From contig NZ_JAGDYM010000001.1 of the NCBI RefSeq assembly GCF_017565745.1, forward strand, positions 103,413 through 167,412: DNA of 64,000 nucleotides, in the 5' to 3' direction. The translations under genes were made by a program, and so were the position numbers. The notes beneath the pieces were generated by a model. The model did not search any database, was not told where the DNA came from, and was given only the letters and a program-made list of their open reading frames with translations. This DNA is from Leucobacter weissii (GTDB lineage: Bacteria; Actinomycetota; Actinomycetes; Actinomycetales; Microbacteriaceae). Positions within the stretch are counted from its first letter, which is position 1; each line of letters starts with the position of its first letter. Positions 26,376 through 35,010 of this stretch are shown one piece after another.

Positions 26376-27226
26376 ATGTGATGTCGATGGAACACCAGTT
26401 CCAGCGGTCGATGCGGCGATCCCGACCGATTACTCTGCTGCTCGGGATCCTGCTCGCGGCATACCTGCTCATCCCGATGCTCATCGTGATCCCGGCGTCG
26501 TTCACCTCCGGCTCCTTTCTGCAGGTGCCGCCGGAGGGGTTCTCCTGGCGCTGGTACCTCGAGGTGCTCGAGGATCGGCGCTGGTTCCAGGCGTTGTTCA
26601 CCTCGGTCCAAGTCTCGGGCTCGGCCGCGATCGTCGCGACGGTCATCGGTGCGCTCGCCGCGATCGCGCTCTCGCGGAGCTCGAAGGCGGCCAAGGTGCT
26701 CCGGCCGTTCTTCTTCCTGCCCATGGTGCTTCCCGTCATCGTCTTCGCGCTGGGCCTGCGCCAGGCGGGCCAGTTCGCCGGCTTCCAGGGTTCGCTCGTC
26801 CCGCTGATCATCGGCCAAGCGGTGCTCTGCCTGCCCATCGCCTTCCTCACCCTCTCGAGCGGGATGGTGACCATCGATCCTGCGCTCACAAGAGCCGCGC
26901 AGAGCATGGGAGCGAGCTGGTGGCGCACAGTGTGGTCGGTCGAGCTCCCACTGCTGAGGAGAAGCCTCGTGATGGGGTTCATCCTCGCCTTCGCCTTCGG
27001 ATTCGACGAGGTCGTGCTCGCGCTCTTCCTCGCGCCGCCGGGGCGCAGCACCCTTCCGGCGAAGCTCTACAACGAGGCGACGCAGAACGTGTCCCCGCTG
27101 CTCGCGTCGGTCGCCGGCTACGTGATTCTCGTCACCGTCATCGCAGTGGTGATCGTGCTCGTCGCTACAAGAGCGAGCAGCAGGCGCACAGCCCGCCGGC
27201 TCGCGGAAGATAAGGAGAAGCAGTGA
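26372..27226 (+). CDS. ABC transporter permease, PotC type
   Basis: 284-residue second permease of the importer with six hydrophobic helices. The EAA loop reads LTRAAQSMGASWWRTVWSVELPLLRR, and VMGFILAFAFGFDEVVLALFLA is a PotC/PotI-like segment. It overlaps the upstream permease and the ATPase gene by 4 bases each, so the transporter genes are translationally coupled. Confidence 0.88.
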   Translation: MNVMSMEHQFQRSMRRSRPITLLLGILLAAYLLIPMLIVIPASFTSGSFLQVPPEGFSWRWYLEVLEDRRWFQALFTSVQVSGSAAIVATVIGALAAIALSRSSKAAKVLRPFFFLPMVLPVIVFALGLRQAGQFAGFQGSLVPLIIGQAVLCLPIAFLTLSSGMVTIDPALTRAAQSMGASWWRTVWSVELPLLRRSLVMGFILAFAFGFDEVVLALFLAPPGRSTLPAKLYNEATQNVSPLLASVAGYVILVTVIAVVIVLVATRASSRRTARRLAEDKEKQ

Positions 27227-28269
27227 GTATCGATGTGAAGTTGAAGGACATCTCCCTGACGCTCTCCGACTCGAGGATTCTCGACCGAGTGGGTCTGGAT
27301 ATTCCTGCCGGCTCGTTCGTCACCCTCCTCGGCCCGTCGGGATCGGGGAAGACCACGACGCTGAACGTGCTGGCCGGATTCTTGAAGCCCGACGAGGGGA
27401 GTGTGCTCTTCGACGGCCAGGAGGTGGGAAGTCTGCCGCCGGGTGCGCGCCGCCTCGGGATCGTATTTCAGAACTACGCGATCTTCCCGCACATGACGGT
27501 GGGGGAGAACGTGGCGTTCCCCCTGCTGGCGCAGAAGTGGAAGGGCGATCGGAAGGCCCGAGTCTCGGAGATGCTCGAACTCGTGAAGCTCGGCGGCTTC
27601 GAGAACCGCCGCGCAGCCACGCTGAGCGGCGGACAGCTGCAGCGCGTCGCCCTGGCCCGGGCACTCTCGCCGAACCCGCAGGTGCTCCTGCTCGATGAGC
27701 CGCTCTCGGCGCTCGACAAGCAGTTGCGCGAAGCGATGCAGTCCGAGTTGAAGAGCATTCAGCGCGAAGTGGGTGTGACCACGATCAGCGTCACGCACGA
27801 CCAGTCCGAGGCGCTCTCGATGTCCGATCGCGTCGTGGTGATGAACGGCGGGCGCATCGAGCAGCAGGGGAGCGCCGAGGAGATGTACTGCAAGCCGAGG
27901 ACGGAGTTCCTCGCGCGCTTCCTCGGCGAGGTCAACCTCTTCGAAGTGAGTGCGAAGGGCGACGCCTCTCCGTTGGCCGAGCGGCTTCCGGGCCGGGCGG
28001 GCGAGCTGGTCGTCGTGCGGCCCGAGGACTTCTCCATCGCGGAGCTCGGCGGGATCGGGACGCACGCGTTCCCGGGGCGGGTCGCCCAGGTGCAGTTCCA
28101 GGGCGGATCGTGCCGGGTCGAGGCCGTCGTGCCGGGTCGGGATGATCCGATCATCATCCGCACCAACTACGGCGGCCTCGGCACGCTTCTCGAACCCGGC
28201 CGGGACATCACCGTGGTCTACGACTTCAGCTACGTGCACACGGTCGCGAAGGGAGGTGCCCCCGCATGA
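27223..28269 (+). CDS. ABC transporter ATPase, PotA type
   Basis: 348 residues. Walker A GPSGSGKTT, Q-loop VFQNYAIFPHMTVGENVAFPL, signature LSGGQLQRVALARAL and Walker B VLLLDEPLSALD are all canonical, with the H-loop in VTHDQSEALSMSDRV. The C-terminal region from about 240 is a TOBE-like regulatory domain (LVVVRPEDFSI). GTG start at 27223. The aminotransferase gene overlaps its stop by 4 bases, tying uptake directly to catabolism. Confidence 0.92.
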   Translation: MSIDVKLKDISLTLSDSRILDRVGLDIPAGSFVTLLGPSGSGKTTTLNVLAGFLKPDEGSVLFDGQEVGSLPPGARRLGIVFQNYAIFPHMTVGENVAFPLLAQKWKGDRKARVSEMLELVKLGGFENRRAATLSGGQLQRVALARALSPNPQVLLLDEPLSALDKQLREAMQSELKSIQREVGVTTISVTHDQSEALSMSDRVVVMNGGRIEQQGSAEEMYCKPRTEFLARFLGEVNLFEVSAKGDASPLAERLPGRAGELVVVRPEDFSIAELGGIGTHAFPGRVAQVQFQGGSCRVEAVVPGRDDPIIIRTNYGGLGTLLEPGRDITVVYDFSYVHTVAKGGAPA

Positions 28270-29594
28270 GCGACGGGACGGCCCTGATGCCGAGCACCAC
28301 GCGGCAGCTGCCTCTGGCGACCCGTGGCGCAGGGGTCTGGATCTGGGACGCCGATGGGAAGGACTATCTCGACGGATCCTCCGGACCCGTCGCCGTGAAC
28401 CTCGGCGAATGCCACCCCGATGTGGTGGCGGCGCTCGCCGAACAGGCATCGACGCTCTCATTCGCGCATCGGCTCCAGTTCCGCAATCCGCCGGTGGAGC
28501 GGCTCGCTCGCGACGTGGTCTCGCTACTGGGGAAGGGTTTCGACCGTGCCATGTTCGTCAGTTCGGGATCCGAGGCGAACGAGCTCGCCCTCAAGCTGGC
28601 CTTCATGTACTGGGATGCCCAGGGCCTGCCGGAGAAGACCCGGTTCGTCACCACGACGAACAGCTACCACGGCAGCACGCTGGCCAGTATCCAGATCAGC
28701 GGGCAGCCCCGGTACTCGGCGGCGTTCCGGCCGTTGGTCACGGAGAACGAGCGGGTTCGCGCACCGTACCTGCATCGGATCAGAATCGACGAGTCGATCG
28801 CCGACCCCGCCCCGATCGTGCTGCAGCGCTTGCGCGAAGACTTCGCCGGGCTCGATCACGAGCACACCGCCGCGATTCTGATCGAGACCGTCGGCGGCGC
28901 ATCAGCGGCCGCACTGGTGCCGCCCCCGGGCTACTTCGAGCTGCTGCGGGAGTTGTGCGACGAGTATCGGATGCTCTGGATCGCCGACGAGGTCATGTCG
29001 GGATTCGGTCGCACCGGCAGGTGGTTCGGTTTCCAGCGCTGGGGGGCCGACCCCGATCTCGTGGTCTTCGCCAAGGGCGTGTCCGGGGGCTACGCCCCGC
29101 TCGGCGGCGTCGGTCTTTCTCGAAGAGTCTCGCAGTCGCTGCTCGAGGCGAAGGGGGCGATCTCCGCTGGGCACACCTACTCGAACAACCCGCTCGGGGC
29201 GGCAGTCGGTGTCGCGACCCTCGAGGTCATGCACCGTGACGGACTGGTCCTCGCAGCCGACGAGCGCGGTGACATGCTCGGAGACGGGCTGCGCCGGATC
29301 AAGGAGCGCAGCGCTTCGATCGTGGATGTGCGCGGAGTCGGACTCATGTGGGGCGTCGAGTTCGGCGATGCCGAGACCGGCCGCCCCCTCCCGAGCAGTG
29401 CGGGATTCACACCTCGCTTCGTCGAGTCGTGCGCCGCTGAGGGACTGCTGGTCTATCCGGCCCGCGGAGGAATCGACGGGGTGAGCGGCGATGCCGTGCT
29501 GGTGTCGCCCCCCCTGATCATCTCGGAAGCGGAGGTCGTCGAGCTGCTCAACAGGTTCGAGCGGGCGCTGCGACACCTCGAGACCGAGATCTGA
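28266..29594 (+). CDS. Class III PLP-dependent aminotransferase
   Basis: 442 residues, the usual length. Visible motifs are SSGSEANELALKLA, NSYHGSTLA, the PLP-binding Asp in LWIADEVMSGFGRTG, the Schiff-base Lys in VVFAKGVSGGYAPLG, and GHTYSNNPLGAAVG. Enzymes of this class act on omega-amino acids, diamines, taurine, beta-alanine and amino alcohols. It probably removes the amino group of the imported compound, giving an aldehyde or ketone for the SDRs and monooxygenase downstream. The exact substrate cannot be read. Confidence 0.88.
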   Translation: MSDGTALMPSTTRQLPLATRGAGVWIWDADGKDYLDGSSGPVAVNLGECHPDVVAALAEQASTLSFAHRLQFRNPPVERLARDVVSLLGKGFDRAMFVSSGSEANELALKLAFMYWDAQGLPEKTRFVTTTNSYHGSTLASIQISGQPRYSAAFRPLVTENERVRAPYLHRIRIDESIADPAPIVLQRLREDFAGLDHEHTAAILIETVGGASAAALVPPPGYFELLRELCDEYRMLWIADEVMSGFGRTGRWFGFQRWGADPDLVVFAKGVSGGYAPLGGVGLSRRVSQSLLEAKGAISAGHTYSNNPLGAAVGVATLEVMHRDGLVLAADERGDMLGDGLRRIKERSASIVDVRGVGLMWGVEFGDAETGRPLPSSAGFTPRFVESCAAEGLLVYPARGGIDGVSGDAVLVSPPLIISEAEVVELLNRFERALRHLETEI

Positions 29595-29633
29595 CACCGA
29601 ACTACGTCACTCACCAACGAATCGAGGAATCGC

Positions 29634-30386
29634 ATGGAACTCAGGGGCAGGGTCGCCGTCGTCACGGGCGGGGCTCGCGGTCAGGGAGCGGCGCATTCGC
29701 GCGCGCTGGCGGAGGCCGGTGCCACGGTCTACGCGCTCGATCTGCTCGAAGCCGAGGGCGAAGCGCTCGCGGCGGACGCCGCAGCGGGCGGTGTGGATCT
29801 CCGCTACCGGCATCACGACGTCACCGTCGAGGAGTCATGGCGGGTGCTGGCGAGCGAGATCGAACGCGAGCACGGCGCACTGCAGATCCTCGTGAACAAC
29901 GCCGGGATCGTGCATTCGGCGTCGATCGCCGATGAGACGGCCGCCGGTTTCGAGACGATTCTGCGGGTCAACGCGACCGGGGTGTTCCTCGGCATGAAGC
30001 ACCTGTGGGGACTGCTCGCGGTACGAGGCGGAGCGATCGTGAACACCTCTTCGGTGTACGGCCAGGTCAGCGCACCGGGGTATGTCGCCTACACGGCGAG
30101 CAAGGCCGCCGTCATCGGCATGACGAAGACCGCGGCTGCCGAGGGGGCGCCGCTCGGAATCCGTGCCAATGCGCTGCTGCCCGGGACCGTGCAGACGGCG
30201 CAGCTCGCCGACGAGGACTCCTCGTTCGTGCGACAGTCCACACCGCTCGACCGCGGTGCCGAGCCGGCGGAGCTGGCGGAGGTGGTGCTGTTCCTGGTCA
30301 GCGATCGATCCTCGTTCATCACCGGCGAGGAGATTCGGGTGGACGGTGGTTTCAGCGCCGCGGGTTTCACCATCGGGCGCGACTAG
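29634..30386 (+). CDS. Short-chain dehydrogenase/reductase, classical
   Basis: 250 residues with a complete classical SDR set: TGGARGQG cofactor loop, VNNAGI, Ser in NTSSVYG, YTASK and LLPGTVQT, ending in FITGEEIRVDGGFS. It differs from the other two SDRs of the cluster, which have altered motifs, and is likely an independent acquisition of function. It follows the aminotransferase after 39 bases. Expected role: NAD(P)-dependent alcohol/ketone conversion of a pathway intermediate. Confidence 0.88.
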   Translation: MELRGRVAVVTGGARGQGAAHSRALAEAGATVYALDLLEAEGEALAADAAAGGVDLRYRHHDVTVEESWRVLASEIEREHGALQILVNNAGIVHSASIADETAAGFETILRVNATGVFLGMKHLWGLLAVRGGAIVNTSSVYGQVSAPGYVAYTASKAAVIGMTKTAAAEGAPLGIRANALLPGTVQTAQLADEDSSFVRQSTPLDRGAEPAELAEVVLFLVSDRSSFITGEEIRVDGGFSAAGFTIGRD

Positions 30387-30490
30387 GCGAACGCCGACAG
30401 CGATTCCAGGGGCCGCTCGCGCGCTCCTGGGCAGGGCAGGCCTCGTCGCGGATGAGGCCGAGAGAACTACGAAGGAGAAGAGAGAACCAC

Positions 30491-31750
30491 ATGTCGAAGT
30501 ACTGCATCATCGGCGCGGGTGCCGCGGGCCTCGCGGCGTTGAAGATTCTGTGCGATCAGGGGTTCGAAGTCGACTGCTTCGAACGCACCGATCGCGTCGG
30601 GGGTCACTGGAACACGGACTACGAGGCGCTGCACCTCATCACCTCGCGCAGTCTGAGCGGCTACGACGACTATCCGATGCCCGAGCATTGGCCCAACTTC
30701 CCCTCCCGCGACCAACTCGTCGAGTTCTACAACGGTTATGCAGATCGTTTCGGTCTGCGCGAGCGGATCACCTTCGAGACCGAGGTCGTGGAGGTCGCGC
30801 CCGCAGAGGGCGACAACGGCCTGGGCGGATGGGCGGTGACCTTCGTCGACGGCAGTACCCGAGCCTACGATGGCGTGCTCATCGCCAACGGGCATCTCTG
30901 GGATCCGAAGGTGCCGAGTTATCCGGGCGAGTACACAGGCAAGCAGCTGCACTCGGCCGAGTACCTGAACACCGGGGACATCGAGGGCGATCGCGTGCTC
31001 GTGGTGGGCACCGGCAATTCCGGTTGCGACCTGGCCGTGGACGCCGCGCAGCATCGGATCCGCACCTCGGTCTCGGTGCGCCAGGGACATTACTATCAGC
31101 CCAAGACCTTCTTCGGAAAGCCCCGCTCGGAGATCGGCTTCCTCGGCGAGCTCTCGCCGAGCGAGTTCGATCTGGCGACGCGCCTGCTCATGCGGGTCAC
31201 CGTCGGTACGCCCGCGGAGTACGGCCTGCCGATGCCCGAACGGGAGACGCTCGCGGAGAACGCGCCCATCGTCAACGACCTCATGCTCTATTGGATCCAG
31301 CACGGGCGTATCGAGGTGCGGCCGGGTATCGAACGCTTCGACGGATTGAACGTCCATTTCACCGATGGCGCGGTGGAGGAGTACAGCACCGTGCTCTGGG
31401 CGACCGGGTTCAGTCCGCGCATCCCCTTCCTGGCTCCCGGACTGATTCCCGAGTCCGGCGAGGTGCCGCTGCGCCAGGGAGGGGCCATCGTGCCGGTCGG
31501 TTTGGAGAAGCTCTACCTGGTCGGCCTCATCGCGCCGAGGGGAGCTCAGGCTCCCGTCTACCAGATTCAGAGCAGGATCATCGCCCGCGTGCTGAGGCTG
31601 CACGAGCGAGGCATGCTGCCGGAAGGCCTCGGTCCGCTGCTCGCCGGTCAGGAACCGGAGGACCGCATCGACATCGTGCGCACCGACTGGTTGGACCAGA
31701 TAGACGCGACGGAGCGCGTGATTCGGGGCGTCGAAGAGGAGATGGCATGA
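30491..31750 (+). CDS. Flavin-containing monooxygenase (FMO-type)
   Basis: 419 residues. The FAD site is GAGAAGLAALK at the N-terminus. RVGGHWNTDYEALHLITS and GYDDYPMPEHWPNFPSRDQ match the FMO family closely. YTGKQLHSAEY is the FMO fingerprint FxGxxxHxxxY with Phe changed to Tyr, and VVGTGNSGCDLA is the NADPH site. ATGF in LWATGFSP is the usual C-terminal landmark. Such enzymes oxygenate amine nitrogen or sulfur, and some act as Baeyer-Villiger enzymes. The GTG/ATG context and a purine-rich leader support the ATG at 30491; the next SDR overlaps its stop. Confidence 0.88.
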   Translation: MSKYCIIGAGAAGLAALKILCDQGFEVDCFERTDRVGGHWNTDYEALHLITSRSLSGYDDYPMPEHWPNFPSRDQLVEFYNGYADRFGLRERITFETEVVEVAPAEGDNGLGGWAVTFVDGSTRAYDGVLIANGHLWDPKVPSYPGEYTGKQLHSAEYLNTGDIEGDRVLVVGTGNSGCDLAVDAAQHRIRTSVSVRQGHYYQPKTFFGKPRSEIGFLGELSPSEFDLATRLLMRVTVGTPAEYGLPMPERETLAENAPIVNDLMLYWIQHGRIEVRPGIERFDGLNVHFTDGAVEEYSTVLWATGFSPRIPFLAPGLIPESGEVPLRQGGAIVPVGLEKLYLVGLIAPRGAQAPVYQIQSRIIARVLRLHERGMLPEGLGPLLAGQEPEDRIDIVRTDWLDQIDATERVIRGVEEEMA

Positions 31751-32454
31751 GCGAGTCGGAGGGGCGAGGAGGGGCGGCCGTGATCACCGGCGCCTCCCGC
31801 GGGCTCGGCTTCTCGTGTGCGCAACGATTCCTCGCCGAAGGTTGGAGAGTCGTCGGTCTGGATGTGTCGCCGCCGCCGGCTGATCTTGCCGACCATTCCC
31901 GCTTCGAGGGATACCAGGCCGATGTCGCCGATACGGAGGCCGTGGCGGCGGTGTTCCGGCGTTTGGCGGAGGCGGGTGTTCGTCCGGCGGTACTCGTCAA
32001 TGCAGCGGGCATGTACCCGGCCACCTGTTTCGGGTCGGCGACGATCGAGGACTTCCGTCGGATCTTCGACCTGAACGTCTGGGGCACCGTGAACGTGTCG
32101 CAGGCCTTCGTCGAGATCGCGGTCTCTCCGGCGAGCATCGTGAATATCGCTTCGCGAGACGTCTACCGCCCTCCGCTCCATCAGTATCTGTATGCCGCTT
32201 CGAAGGCCGCGATCGTCAATCTCACGACCGGCGCGGCGCAGGCGCTGCTCGAGCGGGGTATCCGGGTGAACGCGGTGTCGCCGCCGAACATCGCCACCGA
32301 AGCGCTGCGCGCGATCTATGGTGAGATGCCGGTCGACGCCGTCGAGGTGGAGACGATCAGCTCGGTGGTGTGGGAGCTCGCGATCGGCGGGAACATGGGC
32401 GCTGTCAACGGCCAGGTCGTCCGGGTTCCCGGGCTCGGCGAGATCGACTACTAG
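31747..32454 (+). CDS. Short-chain dehydrogenase/reductase, paralogue of the SDR at 23676
   Basis: 235 residues. It shares TGASRGLG, VVGLDVS, VNAAGMYPATCF, RRIFDLNVWGTV, NIASRD and YAASK with the first SDR of the cluster. Like it, it replaces the usual PG after strand 6, here with VSPPNIATE. The pair may act in sequence or on two related intermediates. The ATG overlaps the monooxygenase stop by 4 bases, so the two proteins are probably made together and work on consecutive steps. Confidence 0.87.
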   Translation: MSESEGRGGAAVITGASRGLGFSCAQRFLAEGWRVVGLDVSPPPADLADHSRFEGYQADVADTEAVAAVFRRLAEAGVRPAVLVNAAGMYPATCFGSATIEDFRRIFDLNVWGTVNVSQAFVEIAVSPASIVNIASRDVYRPPLHQYLYAASKAAIVNLTTGAAQALLERGIRVNAVSPPNIATEALRAIYGEMPVDAVEVETISSVVWELAIGGNMGAVNGQVVRVPGLGEIDY

Positions 32455-32465
32455 CGGTGGCGTAG

Positions 32466-33020
32466 ATGGAGGAACGACTTCCGCTGTTCGAACCCGAAGG
32501 GCTCGATCCCGCTCGGCGGGAACTCTACGATGAGATCATCGGTGGCCCGAGGAGTCGAGGCCCGCAGCATTTCGCCTTGACCGACGAACGGGGCGCGCTG
32601 CGCGGTCCGTTCAACGCCTTGCTGCTCGTCCCGGAGCTGGGTCGGTCGGTGCAGCGGCTGGGGGCCGACCTCCGATTTCGCACGAGCCTCAGCGCACGCA
32701 GCCGAGAGGCGGCGATCCTGCTCGTGGCCGCGCACTGGGGGTGCGAGTTCGAGCGGGCGGCGCACGAGGCAGTCGGTCGCGCCGCCGGCCTGACCGAACC
32801 CGAGTTGCGCGGGCTCGCCGCGGGGGAGGTTCCCGACTTCGCGGACCGCGACGAACGCGCTTGCGCGCGGCTCGCGGCTGCGCTGCTCGACGGCGATGTC
32901 GACGACCGGGAGTGGCGCGAACTGGTAGAGGGGATCGGGCTCGAGCGGTTCTTCGAACTCACCGTCCTGGTCGGGTACTACTCGATGCTCGCTCTGCAAC
33001 TCCGCGTGTTCAGAGTGTGA
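32466..33020 (+). CDS. Carboxymuconolactone decarboxylase-like protein
   Basis: 184 residues of the AhpD/CMD fold: LRGPFNALLLVPELGRSVQRLG, then SRSREAAILLVAAHWGCEFERAAHEAVGRAAGL, where the conserved Glu/His pattern of the CMD helix pair is seen with a Cys in WGCEFE. A second redox Cys of the AhpD type is not evident, so a decarboxylase, hydrolase or binding role is more likely than peroxidase support. It starts 11 bases after the SDR and closes the cluster. It is different from the true PcaC at 5327, being longer and more divergent. Confidence 0.75.
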   Translation: MEERLPLFEPEGLDPARRELYDEIIGGPRSRGPQHFALTDERGALRGPFNALLLVPELGRSVQRLGADLRFRTSLSARSREAAILLVAAHWGCEFERAAHEAVGRAAGLTEPELRGLAAGEVPDFADRDERACARLAAALLDGDVDDREWRELVEGIGLERFFELTVLVGYYSMLALQLRVFRV

Positions 33021-33214
33021 TCGCGCGGCTCGCTCGCCGGTCCCCAGCCCGATATCATCCTTGACCCGGGCGCACTGCCGCTCGGGCGTCCGCGGGAGAG
33101 CGGCGATCTACCGTCAGCTCGGTTCTTGATCGGCCGGGCGCGTTCTCGCCCGTGAGGGGAGGGGCGGATCCGCGATCGAGTATACGGTAGAACCCGGTGA
33201 GGGACGGGGGAGCC

Positions 33215-34504
33215 ATGGCCGAATCCGCGCGGGGAGTGCTGCTGCGCTTCGCGCCGATGATCTACGGGCCGACGGCGCTCTTCGCGCTCGGCGAGGGCGC
33301 GCTGATCCCGCTCATCCCGGTGATCGCCGCGGGGCTCGGCGCCGATATCGCCACCGCGGGCATCATCGCCTCCGCCCTCGTGGTCGGGCAGCTGTGCGGC
33401 AATCTGCCCGCGGGCTGGCTGGTGGCCAGGGTCGGAGAGCGCCTCACGATGACCGGGGCCGGGATCCTCGCCCTCGGGGGCGCCGCCGGCCTGGCTCTCG
33501 CCGAGCAGCTCTGGGTGCTCGCGGGATCGGTGTTCCTGATCGGGATGTGCGCGGCCGCGTTCGGGCTCGCGCGGCACGCCTTCATGACCACCCGGATCCC
33601 GCTTGACTTCCGGGCGCGGGCGCTGTCGCTGCTGGGAGGGGCCTTCCGCCTGGGGATGTTCGCCGGGCCCTTCGTCGGGGCGCTCCTCCTCGGGATCACC
33701 GGGTGGGCGGCCGCGGCCGCGTGGTTCTTCGCGGCGTGCCTCCTCGCGTGCGTGGCCCTCGTGCTGCTCGGGCCGGATCCGGAGGCGCGGGCGGGGGCGG
33801 AGACGATCGTCGTCCCGCCCCGGCCGGTCGCGGTCGACGTCGCGGATGCCGACGCCGCGGACACCGGCGAGGCGGTGACCGGCGGCATCCCGCTGCCCGG
33901 GCGCCGTCCCGCGGGGGTGCTCCGGACGATGATCGCGCACCGCCGGGTGCTGGCGCGGCTCGGGCTGGCGGCAGCCTCGCTCGCGGCGGTGCGGGCGGCC
34001 CGCCAGGTGGTGCTGCCGCTCTGGGGCGTCTCGCTCGGGCTCGAGGCGCAGACCATCTCGCTGGTCGTGGGGGTCGCCGGGGCGCTCGATTTCGCCCTGT
34101 TCTACGCCAGCGGCCAGGTGATGGACCGTTACGGCAGGCTCTGGGCCGCGCTGCCGGCGATGCTGCTGATGGGCTGCGGGTTCCTCGCGCTGTCGGTGAC
34201 GCACGAGTCGGGCGACGCGGCGATGTGGTTCGCCCTGTTCGCCGCGGTGATCGGAGTGGGGAACGGGCTCTCGAGCGGGATCCTGCTCACGCTCGGCGCC
34301 GATGCGGCGCCGCCGCGCGACCCCGCGCCGTTCCTCGGCTCCTGGCGCACCCTCACCGACGCGGGCGGAGCGTTCGCCCCCGTGCTCTTCTCGGCTATCG
34401 CCGCCGTCGCCTCGCTCGGCATCGCGACCGGCGCGATCGGCGTGATCGGACTGCTGGGGGCACTCGGCTTCCTGCGGTGGATCCCGCGCACGAGAGCACG
34501 TTGA
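33215..34504 (+). CDS. MFS transporter
   Basis: About 429 residues with 12 hydrophobic segments. Helix 1-2 region reads GALIPLIPVIAAGLGADIATAGIIASALVVGQLCGNLPAGWLVARVGER, with the motif-A like Gly-rich loop and Arg. A central hydrophilic loop (about 195-230) separates the halves. ATG 33215 follows a GGGGGA; GTG at 33197 is an alternative. It is separated from the catabolic cluster by 190 bases with AT-richer sequence, so it is probably its own unit. The substrate is unknown. Confidence 0.8.
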   Translation: MAESARGVLLRFAPMIYGPTALFALGEGALIPLIPVIAAGLGADIATAGIIASALVVGQLCGNLPAGWLVARVGERLTMTGAGILALGGAAGLALAEQLWVLAGSVFLIGMCAAAFGLARHAFMTTRIPLDFRARALSLLGGAFRLGMFAGPFVGALLLGITGWAAAAAWFFAACLLACVALVLLGPDPEARAGAETIVVPPRPVAVDVADADAADTGEAVTGGIPLPGRRPAGVLRTMIAHRRVLARLGLAAASLAAVRAARQVVLPLWGVSLGLEAQTISLVVGVAGALDFALFYASGQVMDRYGRLWAALPAMLLMGCGFLALSVTHESGDAAMWFALFAAVIGVGNGLSSGILLTLGADAAPPRDPAPFLGSWRTLTDAGGAFAPVLFSAIAAVASLGIATGAIGVIGLLGALGFLRWIPRTRAR

Positions 34505-34520
34505 ACGGGTCCGACGCGAC

Positions 34521-34826
34521 CTATCCCCGCTTCTGGCGCAGGCGCGCTTTGACGAAATCGCGTGCGGTGAGCTGGTGCAGACGCTGACCGTAGTCGTTCG
34601 CGGTGACTCCCGAGACGAAGACACCGGGATCCACCTCGAGCGCCGTCGCGATGCGCACCAGCGATTCCACGGTCGGGCTGGAAGCGCCGCGCTCGATCTT
34701 GCCGATGGTGGTCCAGTTGATCTCGGCGAGCTCTCCCAGGTCTTCGAGGGAGATCCCGAGCTCGTGGCGTGCGGCGCGGATGCGGCGGCCGATCTCGGCG
34801 GCCGCGGCGGAATGGATTTTCGGCAT
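34521..34826 (-). CDS. XRE-family helix-turn-helix regulator
   Basis: 101 residues. The Cro/CI-type HTH occupies about 9-65: IGRRIRAARHELGISLEDLGELAEINWTTIGKIERGASSPTVESLVRIATAL. The C-terminal 30 residues are charged. Single-domain XRE proteins like this are common stand-alone repressors. It is convergent with the MFS gene and divergent from the glycosyltransferase. No toxin partner is adjacent. Confidence 0.82.
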   Translation of the reverse strand: MPKIHSAAAAEIGRRIRAARHELGISLEDLGELAEINWTTIGKIERGASSPTVESLVRIATALEVDPGVFVSGVTANDYGQRLHQLTARDFVKARLRQKRG

Positions 34827-34840
34827 TGCTAAAGATTGCT
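34825..34840. repeat. Direct repeat at the XRE start
   Basis: ATTGCT occurs twice with a 10-base period (34825-34830 and 34835-34840), one copy overlapping the XRE start codon. One-turn spacing is a plausible autoregulatory operator. No ribosome binding site is visible before the ATG, so the transcript may be leaderless. Confidence 0.4.
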
Positions 34841-35010
34841 GGCATCATGGCCGATACTCCAGATCCCAGACGCACTGGACGAAATAACGCTGGCTGATAA
34901 AGGCTCTCTGCTGAGAGGGCCGTGGCGCCGCACGGGTTTCCCACGGGGACCGAATACACTGGTTCGGTCCGTGATCCGCGGACTTCCCGACCGAAGGATG
35001 CCGGCCACAC

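Noticed and set aside
34521..34826. Toxin-antitoxin module around the XRE gene
   Set aside because: No small toxin gene lies on either side; the neighbours are an MFS transporter and a glycosyltransferase.
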